Source of the DNA: Patescibacteria group bacterium
GTDB taxonomy: Bacteria; Patescibacteriota; Microgenomatia; UBA10105
Direction of reading: 5' to 3'
Assembly (NCBI GenBank): GCA_003524845.1
Contig: DQGR01000075.1
Span: forward strand, 1 to 5,058
DNA: 5,058 nt
Shown: one piece after another, positions 1 to 5,012 of the stretch
Layout: each line of letters begins with the position of its first letter
How positions within the stretch are numbered: the first letter of the stretch is position 1
Program-made: the position numbers and the translations under genes
The notes under the pieces: model-generated
What the model was told of the DNA's origin: nothing
Seen by the model: the letters and a program-made list of their open reading frames with translations, nothing else
Database searches by the model: none

Positions 1-651
1 CAAGCCTGTCAAGTCTATAACCACGGCAAGGGTGCCAACCCGCCATCGGAGTGGAAAGCTGCAGTTGACGAGACCAAAGGCCAAATTATCCAAGACGTGA
101 TCACGTATTATTCTTCAACCACCGGCGGCTACTCAACCACCGGCGGCTGGGATACCAAATGCGGTAACCAAAGTTGTTGGACCGGAGATGCGTATGAAAA
201 GATTGCCTCTTCCCCTTGGTTTTATAAAGGCTGGTATACCCAGGATTATTTTAATAATTCCGGTAAATGTAACCGTAGCCACCCGTGGCTTAACCAGGAA
301 GAATTTGCTGATATTTTAAATGCCTGGGTCGTGCGGAAAAACGGTTCGGACAGTGATCGTGAACGGATACTGCCGACCACGATTAACAGTTGTGCCATTG
401 GCGGCAGTGGGGGCAATCCGTTTTCAATGAATGAACTGAAAGATAAAGCAGGTGGTATGGGTGGCGCGTATACCTCGGTGTCGTCAGTTTCCGTGACGTA
501 TAGTACGGGTGGCGAAACTGCACAAGTAAAACTTAATACCAACCGAGGAGAAGTAAGCATATCCGGCAGCGAGTTTAAGGAAACATTCAACTTACGTGCG
601 CCCGGCTATATTTCTATACGGAGCCCGTTGTATAATATTGAAAAGAAGTGA
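1..651 (+). CDS. SpoIID/LytB-domain envelope protein, 3' part (5' end outside window)
   Basis: The frame is open from base 1 and gives 216 residues before a TGA stop, so the true start and any signal peptide lie upstream. The visible part matches the C-terminal half of SpoIID/LytB proteins: the stretch AVDETKGQII (about 21-30) followed by YYSSTTGGY (36-44) corresponds to the family's 'AV..T.G.V......Y.S.SGG' block. Later come SPWFYKGWYTQ (71-81) and a C-terminal beta-rich region ending in the 'ISGSEF..TFNLRAPGYISIRSPLYNIEKK' type of tail. Known SpoIID enzymes are lytic transglycosylases that cut glycan strands stripped of stem peptides. The catalytic Glu region is not in the window, so activity cannot be judged. 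Cys54 and Cys59 (KCGNQSC) and Cys90 could bind metal or form disulfides. A GTG at 97 is internal and is not the start, because conserved sequence precedes it. In a non-sporulating organism the likely role is wall remodelling (inference). An 18-nt gap separates it from the next gene in the same frame. Confidence 0.85.
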   Translation, partial: QACQVYNHGKGANPPSEWKAAVDETKGQIIQDVITYYSSTTGGYSTTGGWDTKCGNQSCWTGDAYEKIASSPWFYKGWYTQDYFNNSGKCNRSHPWLNQEEFADILNAWVVRKNGSDSDRERILPTTINSCAIGGSGGNPFSMNELKDKAGGMGGAYTSVSSVSVTYSTGGETAQVKLNTNRGEVSISGSEFKETFNLRAPGYISIRSPLYNIEKK

Positions 652-669
652 CCTCGCAGACAAAAGAAT

Positions 670-1284
670 ATGCCTGATGTGTATACCAAAGCGCCGGTTA
701 AGAAAAGAATAAACGGGTTGACGCCACAAGGCGGATCACTTTCGGCATTTGCAGTACTGCCAAAAGATATCCGGTTTGAAACTCAGGAAGCGAACGAAGA
801 AATCGTGATTTTTTTACGGCAGCACGTTATTGTGAATGCCGGCTGGATTTTTGCCAGTATTATCCTTGCGCTCCTGCCAACGATTGTTGAAATATTACTG
901 AGCGGCACGAATCTATTACCCACATTACCTGCCGGGTATTACGTGGTGATACCCGCGCTCTGGTATTTAGGTTTATTTGGTTATATTTTTGTAAGTTTTC
1001 TCCACTGGTATTTTAATATTTATATTGTGACGAATGAACGGGTAGTGGATATTGACTGGGTTAGTTTACTCTATAAGCATTTTGCCTCTACCCGTTTGGA
1101 TAAAGTTCAAGATGTGAGTTATAAACAAGCCGGCATTCTCGATTTATTTTTTAACTTCGGCCACGTGTATATTCAGACCGCGGGATCTGAGCAGAATTTT
1201 GAGTTTGCCGCCGTGCCAAAACCTGATTTAATTGTGCGCCAGATTAATGAACTGGTTGAAGAAAAGAACGGACACAGCCTATGA
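670..1284 (+). CDS. bacterial PH-domain (bPH2-like) membrane protein
   Basis: A 204-residue protein. Residues 1-50 are a soluble N-terminal part, followed by two hydrophobic helices at roughly 52-76 and 90-112. A bacterial pleckstrin-homology-like domain follows at about 114-195: NIYIVTNERVVDIDW, then STRLDKVQDVSYKQ, and FFNFGHVYIQTAGSEQNFEF. The pattern 'Y.VTNeRv......F......i.l.kVqdV......l...fgfG.v.i.taG' is typical of bPH2/YdbT-type membrane proteins, whose exact biochemical role is mostly unknown. The ATG at 670 is the first start codon after the upstream stop in this frame. No good Shine-Dalgarno sequence precedes it (only AGACAAAAGAAT), so translation may be coupled to the SpoIID-like gene that ends 18 nt earlier. 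Its own stop overlaps the next start as ATGA. The PH domain should face the cytoplasm if both helices form a hairpin (inference). Confidence 0.85.
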   Translation: MPDVYTKAPVKKRINGLTPQGGSLSAFAVLPKDIRFETQEANEEIVIFLRQHVIVNAGWIFASIILALLPTIVEILLSGTNLLPTLPAGYYVVIPALWYLGLFGYIFVSFLHWYFNIYIVTNERVVDIDWVSLLYKHFASTRLDKVQDVSYKQAGILDLFFNFGHVYIQTAGSEQNFEFAAVPKPDLIVRQINELVEEKNGHSL

Positions 1285-1517
1285 CGATTGTTGAACTTGC
1301 GCAACTTTTAACCGGTCTTTTTCCGTTTGGTTTTATTAAAATCGGGATTTTGTTACTAATTCTTATTTATCTGGCGTTTGCCGCAATTATTGTCCGGCAG
1401 GACGATCTGATGTCCCGGGTAGTCGAAATTCCGTTTTCGCCGCTGTTGCGACTCATCGGCGCGCTGCATTTTTTGGCAGTCATCATCGTCTTTTTGCTGG
1501 CTGTATTTCTACTCTAA
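1281..1517 (+). CDS. small two-helix membrane protein, function unknown
   Basis: A 78-residue protein, mostly hydrophobic, with two predicted membrane helices at about 18-38 and 55-78. They are joined by a short polar loop containing RQDDLMSRVVEIP. Its ATG overlaps the stop of the PH-domain gene (ATGA, 4-nt overlap), which strongly suggests translational coupling and a shared operon. It ends close to the second helix, leaving no C-terminal tail. Small two-helix proteins of this kind (possibly the DUF5657 type) occur in Patescibacteria, but the family assignment is from memory and tentative. The position between two membrane proteins hints at a small subunit or chaperone of a membrane complex, which is inference only. 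Confidence 0.75.
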   Translation: MTIVELAQLLTGLFPFGFIKIGILLLILIYLAFAAIIVRQDDLMSRVVEIPFSPLLRLIGALHFLAVIIVFLLAVFLL

Positions 1518-1527
1518 GACTGGAAAC

Positions 1528-1544
1528 AGGAGCGTAAATACGCT
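1528..1544 (+). promoter_or_regulatory. Shine-Dalgarno AGGAG overlapping a 14-nt palindrome before the GTG start
   Basis: AGGAG lies at 1528-1532, followed by AGCGTA-AA-TACGCT (1531-1544), a perfect inverted repeat. The linear distance from AGGAG to the GTG at 1548 is 15 nt, longer than the usual 5-9. If the small stem (5 bp with loop AAAT) forms in RNA, the last two bases of AGGAG would be paired and the remaining site would sit next to the start codon. The hairpin is short, so a role is speculative. Confidence 0.35.
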
Positions 1545-1547
1545 ACA

Positions 1548-3299
1548 GTGATCCTCATGTTGACTGCCACTTCTGCAAACATCCGGACCCATGAAACCGT
1601 TGAGAACTGGAGTTACACCGGAGCCAACGAGAATTTTTTTGTAGCAGCCCAAGCCGGTGGTGAACGAGTAAATCAGGAATCAAAAGCATTTCTTAAACTT
1701 ATTGAACCCGTTTTACAAAAACCGTTTACTGAAGTCTTACAATTTGAAAAATTTTCCCGTGAGCTTAATCAAAAAATCCCGCAAATTGTTTGTGCTATCG
1801 GATATTTATTAGATAACGTCATATACGTTTATGTACAACACGGAGTAGTGTATGTAAATCGTGGAGACCGGTTTGGGCCTATTATTACCGGAACTGGTTC
1901 TGCCTCAGGTGAAGTGAAGTCTGACGATTTTTTGTTATTTACCGGTTTAACCCTGGGTAAACAGATTTCTCAACCAGAATTGCAAAAAATTTTTGCAGCC
2001 GGAGATCTGTCATTAACCGCAAAAGCCCTGAATGAAAAGATCGATGCCTCAAAACAAAATCAGGTAATTGCCGTAGTCATAGTTGAGGTCAGTCAGGCTC
2101 AGGAAAAAGTTCAAGCAGCACCCCGATTTCAGGAGATTTCAGAGCGCGCGCGAGTACAAGTCTCACTGGTAATGCCGCGTGTTCTGCTTGGTCGGATCAG
2201 GCGTAATGCCCGGCCGCTCGCCATGTTGATTGTGGGATTAACGGCGGCCTTACTTATACTAACAAGTGTCGGAATTACAACACGCCACCGGCAGCAGCAA
2301 CAGAATGAAGTAGCGCAAGTGTTGGGTGCCGCCTCGCATAAATTTGAAGAAGGGATGGCGCTTATTGATTTAAATCCGATTCGCGCCCGGGAGCTGTTAT
2401 TGGCAGCCAAAACCGAATTGGAAGCAGAACTCATAAAAACTTCAGATGAAAAGTTAAAAACAGAGATTGCTTCATATCTGGAAAAAATTAATCAGGGTAT
2501 GGTGACTGTCTCGCGCCAGTATGAAGTAAATCTTGATTCATTTTTTACTCTTGACCTGATTTCACCCGGAGCTGAAGGCAATAAACTGGCGCTGTACCAG
2601 GACGCCCTGGTGGTTTTAGATGCACAGCACGCGGCGCTTTACCGGATTTCAATTGGAAATAAAGCAGCCAAAGTGATTGCCGCCGGCAGCGATATCGCAA
2701 ATACCCAGGCAGTTGCAGTACACGGAGAAGACGTCTTTGTATTTACTGATGTGATTCGCAAAGTTACGCTTTCGCAAGCTCAGGCGCCGGTTGTCATTGA
2801 AAAAAGTGATCAGTGGATGAAAATTGCTGATATAAAAGCATTTGCCGGTAATCTGTATTTACTGGATACCGGACGCAACTGGATCTGGAAGTATCTGCGG
2901 ACCGAAGATGGTTACGGCAGTTTGCAGGACTATTTTGTGTTTGACACCCTCGTTGACCTTGCGGGAGCGGGTAATTTGACGATTGATGGGGCAGTCTGGC
3001 TGACGCAAAACGGAAAGGTGCTGAAATTTACCCAGGGAAAAGAAACTTTATGGCAAATCAGCGGACTTGAGCAGCCACTTGGAAACCATCTGGATATTTA
3101 CACCGATGATACAACTCAGAATATTTACTTACTTGATACTGATAACCAGCGGGTAGTAGTGAGCGACAAAGAAGGAGTGTACTTAGCGCAATACAGTTGG
3201 AAAGAAAATATAGAGATTAAAGATTTTGTGGTTTCGGAAGTGATTAAAAAAATTCTGCTCCTGTCCCATGGTACAATTTATGGGATAGATTTACACTAA
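1548..3299 (+). CDS. single-pass protein: degenerate PP2C-like domain + helix + coiled linker + beta-propeller
   Basis: A 583-residue protein. Residues 1-185 resemble a PP2C/SpoIIE-type phosphatase fold: VIYVYVQHGVVYVNRGD (91-107), then SDDFLLFTGL (125-134) where active enzymes have 'D.lLLaSDGL', and KQNQVIAVVIVEV (169-181) where they have 'DN.T..vv'. The metal-binding aspartates expected at the GDS, DG and DN positions are missing, so it is probably a pseudophosphatase (inference). A basic stretch (RVLLGRIRRNAR, 211-222) precedes one membrane helix (about 223-243), placing the N-terminus inside by the positive-inside rule. A Q-rich turn and helical, coiled-coil-like linker (about 247-320) follow. 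The C-terminal region (about 325-583) shows roughly six repeated beta motifs such as GNLYLLDTGRNWIWKY, GAVWLTQNGKVLKF and QNIYLLDTDNQRVVV, suggesting a six-bladed propeller outside the membrane. The GTG at 1548 is nearest the AGGAG; an ATG at 1557 is an alternative. It lies 30 nt after the small membrane gene, so it is likely co-transcribed. Confidence 0.75.
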   Translation: MILMLTATSANIRTHETVENWSYTGANENFFVAAQAGGERVNQESKAFLKLIEPVLQKPFTEVLQFEKFSRELNQKIPQIVCAIGYLLDNVIYVYVQHGVVYVNRGDRFGPIITGTGSASGEVKSDDFLLFTGLTLGKQISQPELQKIFAAGDLSLTAKALNEKIDASKQNQVIAVVIVEVSQAQEKVQAAPRFQEISERARVQVSLVMPRVLLGRIRRNARPLAMLIVGLTAALLILTSVGITTRHRQQQQNEVAQVLGAASHKFEEGMALIDLNPIRARELLLAAKTELEAELIKTSDEKLKTEIASYLEKINQGMVTVSRQYEVNLDSFFTLDLISPGAEGNKLALYQDALVVLDAQHAALYRISIGNKAAKVIAAGSDIANTQAVAVHGEDVFVFTDVIRKVTLSQAQAPVVIEKSDQWMKIADIKAFAGNLYLLDTGRNWIWKYLRTEDGYGSLQDYFVFDTLVDLAGAGNLTIDGAVWLTQNGKVLKFTQGKETLWQISGLEQPLGNHLDIYTDDTTQNIYLLDTDNQRVVVSDKEGVYLAQYSWKENIEIKDFVVSEVIKKILLLSHGTIYGIDLH

Positions 3300-3301
3300 G
3301 G

Positions 3302-3360
3302 AAAAGGGGTAAGCGGAAAGGGGAAAGTTTTTAATCTTTTCTTTACCCTTTATCCCTTTT
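3302..3360 (+). terminator. purine/pyrimidine hairpin, probable terminator of the envelope operon
   Basis: The outer stem AAAAGGGGTAA (3302-3312) pairs with TTATCCCTTTT (3350-3360) through 11 bp including one G-T. An inner stem GGGGAAAG (3320-3327) pairs with CTTTACCC (3341-3348) with one mismatch. The loop is T-rich, and the 3' arm ends in TTTT followed by GTCTTT. It starts two bases after the stop of the preceding gene. The 3' arm reaches to within 11 nt of the smpB ATG, so it also occupies the place where an smpB ribosome-binding site would be expected. Confidence 0.55.
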
Positions 3361-3371
3361 GTCTTTACTCT

Positions 3372-3815
3372 ATGAAAATTTCCAACCGATCCGCATTCCA
3401 TGACTATACGATTACCGAACGTTATGAAGCCGGAGTGAAACTTACCGGTCCGGAAGTGAAAAGTATTAAAACCGGCCGGGTATCCCTCAAGGGTGCGTTT
3501 GTGCGGTTGATTAACCGTGAGGCATATCTTGTCAACGCGAGTATTCAGCCGTATGAGTATGCGCGAATTGTCAACTACGACCCACAGCGCACCCGGAAAC
3601 TGCTGCTTAATAAACGGGAGCTGATTTCTATAAAAAGTAAACTTGACGGATCAATACTCTCCTTATTGCCGCTTTCGCTCTATACCCGGCACGGACTGAT
3701 AAAAGTGGAGGTAGGACTGGGAAAAGGTAAAAAACAGTATGAGAAACGGGAACTGCTCAAAAAACGCGCCCAGAAACGGGAACTGGAACGGGCATGGAAA
3801 GGAAAGATAAAATAA
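3372..3815 (+). CDS. smpB: SsrA-binding protein SmpB
   Basis: A 147-residue protein of normal SmpB length. SmpB binds the tRNA-like domain of tmRNA and carries it to stalled ribosomes, where its C-terminal tail enters the empty mRNA channel. Family hallmarks are all present: N.SAFHDY at the start, EAGVKLTGPEVKSIKTGRVSLKGAFVR (residues about 20-46), YLVNASIQPYE, the DPQRTRKLLLNKREL block (about 70-84), LSLLPLSLYTRHGLIKVEVGLGKGKKQYEKRE (about 95-127) and a basic helical tail to the end. The conserved 'GKK..DKR' motif reads GKKQYEKR, with Glu for Asp, a conservative change. The ATG at 3372 fits the family N-terminus. No Shine-Dalgarno sequence is visible (GTCTTTACTCT precedes it). Its partner RNA, ssrA, lies immediately downstream on the opposite strand, 16 bp away. 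Confidence 0.97.
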   Translation: MKISNRSAFHDYTITERYEAGVKLTGPEVKSIKTGRVSLKGAFVRLINREAYLVNASIQPYEYARIVNYDPQRTRKLLLNKRELISIKSKLDGSILSLLPLSLYTRHGLIKVEVGLGKGKKQYEKRELLKKRAQKRELERAWKGKIK

Positions 3816-3830
3816 TTATCTAACATCTTT
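3803..3830. terminator. shared AT-rich hairpin between convergent smpB and ssrA
   Basis: AGATAA (3805-3810) pairs with TTATCT (3816-3821) around the loop AATAA, which contains the smpB stop codon. A competing pairing is AAAGAT (3803-3808) with ATCTTT (3825-3830). On the minus strand the hairpin is followed by TTTCCTTTCC, a weak U-rich tract for ending ssrA. On the plus strand no clear U-tract follows. It is the only terminator-like structure between the two converging genes, and it is weak. Confidence 0.4.
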
Positions 3831-4048
3831 GTGGAGATGGAGGGTAGTGAGCCCTCGTGCGAAATAGAACTCTAAAAACATCTACAAGCGTAGTCAGCTT
3901 ATTGGTTTAATCATACCCTGATCCAACTGACCGGAAAGATATGACGAGACGTATTAGGCTTCAATAGTTAAGAACGTCAAACTCAACTATTTGCATCCTG
4001 ACTGTGTTTACACCCAATAAATCCCGCCAAGAAAAGAGTTACTGGATG

Positions 4049-4085
4049 CCAATTACGCGTTCAAATAATTGAGTGCGTAAGTTGG
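4049..4085 (-). other. tmRNA helix H5 around the tag stop codon
   Basis: On the minus strand CCAA-C-TTACGC (4085-4075) pairs with GCGTAATTGG (4058-4049), giving 10 bp with one bulged C. An inner TCAA/TTGA stem closes a TTAT loop. In E. coli the tag stop sits in the H5 loop; here the TAA is in the paired 3' strand. Confidence 0.75.
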
Positions 4086-4160
4086 TCGCGCTCCAAAAAG
4101 TTGAGCCAGAATTGCTTCTTTCTCTCTTTTCAGAGCAGCGATTAATGCTTGTTTATTAGC
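4053..4160 (-). other. ssrA: tmRNA tag reading frame, predicted 35 codons
   Basis: The predicted resume codon is GCT (4160-4158), chosen because it lies 10 nt after PK1 and follows ATAAAT where E. coli has ATAGTC before GCA. The frame then runs without a stop for 35 codons to TAA (4055-4053). It starts ANKQALIAA, continues with a charged helical stretch (LKREKEAILAQLFGARP) and ends TYALNYLNA. Start residues Ala-Asn agree with classical tags. Most known tags are around 8-20 residues and end in Ala-Ala or a similar pair. Here the end is Asn-Ala. The resume codon is a prediction from alignment only. Confidence 0.75.
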
Positions 4161-4170
4161 ATTTATGTTT

Positions 4171-4204
4171 TTAACCTCTGTTTTACGACTGTAGGTCAAA
4201 GTCG
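4171..4204 (-). other. tmRNA pseudoknot PK1
   Basis: Stem 1 is CGACT (4204-4200) with AGTCG (4190-4186). Seven loop bases TTGACCT (4199-4193) pair with AGGTTAA (4177-4171) with one G-U. This is an H-type pseudoknot just upstream of the tag start, the usual place of PK1. Confidence 0.8.
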
Positions 4205-4257
4205 GCTTGCAGTTTTTAAGGTACTAGTCCGGCGATCTAATGCATCCCCGTGTTTCT

Positions 4258-4266
4258 ATTATACCA
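4258..4266 (-). promoter_or_regulatory. extended -10 promoter of ssrA
   Basis: On the minus strand this reads TGGTATAAT: a perfect -10 hexamer (4263-4258) with the TGn extension. The 5' end of the tmRNA at 4249 is 9 nt past the hexamer. No recognisable -35 box is seen at 16-18 bp spacing, which the TGn extension could compensate for. Confidence 0.75.
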
Positions 4267-4285
4267 GTTTGGAGCAAATTGGCGC

Positions 4286-4291
4286 TATACT
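4286..4291 (+). promoter_or_regulatory. -10 element of comF, placed for a leaderless transcript
   Basis: TATACT matches the -10 consensus at 5 of 6 positions and ends 7 nt before the ATG at 4299, so transcription would begin at or within a base or two of the start codon. There is no Shine-Dalgarno sequence and no convincing -35 box (ACCAGT at 17-bp spacing). Confidence 0.45.
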
Positions 4292-4298
4292 CAATCTT

Positions 4299-4976
4299 AT
4301 GGGAAACGCGCTCTTAGACCTACTTTTTCCGGCCCGGTGTTTTGGGTGTAAGCGGGTAGGGAAGTATCTTTGTAATAGTTGCCAAAAGACGCTCACCGTT
4401 CGGGATTACCTATGTCCGATCTGCAGTCGGCCGGCAATTTCGGGCGCCACACATCCCGGGTGCCGTAGACCGCACGGCCTCGACGGTTTGACTACGGTGT
4501 TTAAATACGAACGGGTTTTGAAAAAGGCAATTAAAAGCCTCAAATACCGGTTTGTTTCCGACGCAGCCGAGGCATTAGTTACCGCTATTCCCGAAGCTGT
4601 TTTTACTAATTTACAACTCCACAGCACAGACAGACAGCTATTTCCCATTCCGTTGCACCGTGAGCGTTTGAAATGGCGCGGATTTAACCAGGCAGAAAAA
4701 TTAGGTAAGTTTGTGGCGAACAGACTGGAGATTCCTTTGGCCTCTAATTTATTAATCCGTACGCATAAACGCATGCCACAAGCAGATATCAGTGAGCGGC
4801 AAGCTCGGATAGAGAATGCCCGAGGTATATTTTCAATTATTAAGTCCTCACAAATTCCCCGCAAACTGATTTTATTTGACGATGTCTGGACTACCGGAGC
4901 TACGATGTCCGAAGCTTGTAAAGTGTTTAAACGGAATGGTGCACAATGGGTTTGGGGCATGACCCTAGCGCGCTAG
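4299..4976 (+). CDS. comF: ComF family protein (zinc finger + phosphoribosyltransferase-like)
   Basis: A 225-residue protein from the ATG at 4299. The family N-terminus is 'M...LLDLLFPARC..C', which fits this start exactly. An open frame extends back to 4149 but runs antisense through the tmRNA and has no ComF similarity. The zinc-binding part has C14/C17, C25/C28, C39/C42 and C55. A PRTase-type domain follows, with PIPLH.ERLKWRGFNQAEKL (about 116-135), the RMPQADISERQARIENARGIF block (about 158-178) and the PRPP-loop motif LILFDDVWTTGAT (190-202). All key motifs are intact. ComF proteins act in natural DNA uptake in competent bacteria, probably in handling incoming single-stranded DNA, but many bacteria carry them without known competence. 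The gene is divergent from ssrA with 49 bp between them and is followed 36 bp later by a tRNA gene. Its transcript is probably leaderless. Confidence 0.93.
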   Translation: MGNALLDLLFPARCFGCKRVGKYLCNSCQKTLTVRDYLCPICSRPAISGATHPGCRRPHGLDGLTTVFKYERVLKKAIKSLKYRFVSDAAEALVTAIPEAVFTNLQLHSTDRQLFPIPLHRERLKWRGFNQAEKLGKFVANRLEIPLASNLLIRTHKRMPQADISERQARIENARGIFSIIKSSQIPRKLILFDDVWTTGATMSEACKVFKRNGAQWVWGMTLAR

Positions 4977-5002
4977 TCAATTCACCTCGCTTGAAGTATA
5001 AT
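4974..5002 (+). promoter_or_regulatory. promoter of the tRNA-Ser gene
   Basis: A perfect -10 hexamer TATAAT (4997-5002) lies 10 nt before the tRNA 5' end. A weak -35 candidate, TAGTCA (4974-4979, 4 of 6 matches), is at 17-bp spacing and includes the comF stop codon. Confidence 0.6.
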
Positions 5003-5012
5003 TGCGGAAACT

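Larger units (their letters stand above)
3832..4249 (-). ncRNA. ssrA: transfer-messenger RNA (tmRNA, 10Sa RNA)
   Basis: Read on the minus strand, this 418-nt RNA starts GGGGATG (4249-4243), which pairs with CATCTCC (3839-3833). The pairing includes a G3-U wobble, the alanyl-tRNA synthetase identity element, and the discriminator is A (3832). H2 pairs CTGCAAGC (4212-4205) with GCTTGTAG (3889-3882). PK1 (4204-4171) has stem CGACT/AGTCG, and its loop TTGACCT pairs with AGGTTAA. The tag frame starts 10 nt later and ends inside hairpin H5 (4085-4049). A second pseudoknot uses GCATCC/GGATGC (4049-4044 with 3998-3993) plus AACTC/GAGTT. A third is at 3991-3948. Another helix lies at 3931-3893. The 3' region TTTAGAGTTCTATTTCGCACGAGGG aligns well with other tmRNAs, and the T-stem GAGGG/CCCTC abuts the acceptor stem. 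CCA is not encoded (CAA follows the discriminator). The RNA tags proteins from stalled ribosomes for degradation, together with SmpB encoded next door. Confidence 0.95.

Noticed and set aside
97..99. GTG as the start of the SpoIID-like gene
   Set aside because: The frame is open from base 1, and conserved SpoIID residues (AVDETKG) are encoded before it.
246..590. Minus-strand open frame of 114 codons inside the SpoIID-like gene
   Set aside because: It lies wholly within a gene with clear family similarity, and its translation shows no recognisable domain.
649..670. TGA read as an amino acid (code 25), fusing the SpoIID-like and PH-domain proteins, which are in the same frame
   Set aside because: The SpoIID-like protein ends at its natural C-terminus, the PH gene has its own ATG, and another TGA in an ATGA overlap ends the PH gene before a well-formed next gene. 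No coding frame contains an internal TGA.
2129..2434. Minus-strand open frame of 101 codons inside the 583-residue gene
   Set aside because: It is Ser/Arg/Ala-rich as expected for an antisense shadow and has no own start signals.
3302..3360. Inverted repeat as the end of an insertion sequence or a MITE
   Set aside because: There are no target-site duplications or transposase remnants, and the position just after a stop codon fits a terminator better.
4149..4298. Upstream in-frame extension of the comF reading frame by 50 codons
   Set aside because: It runs antisense through the tmRNA 5' domain and across both promoters, shows no ComF similarity, and the family N-terminus begins at the ATG at 4299.
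4406..4960. Minus-strand open frame of 184 codons inside comF
   Set aside because: The plus strand has intact ComF motifs across the same stretch; the antisense translation has none.
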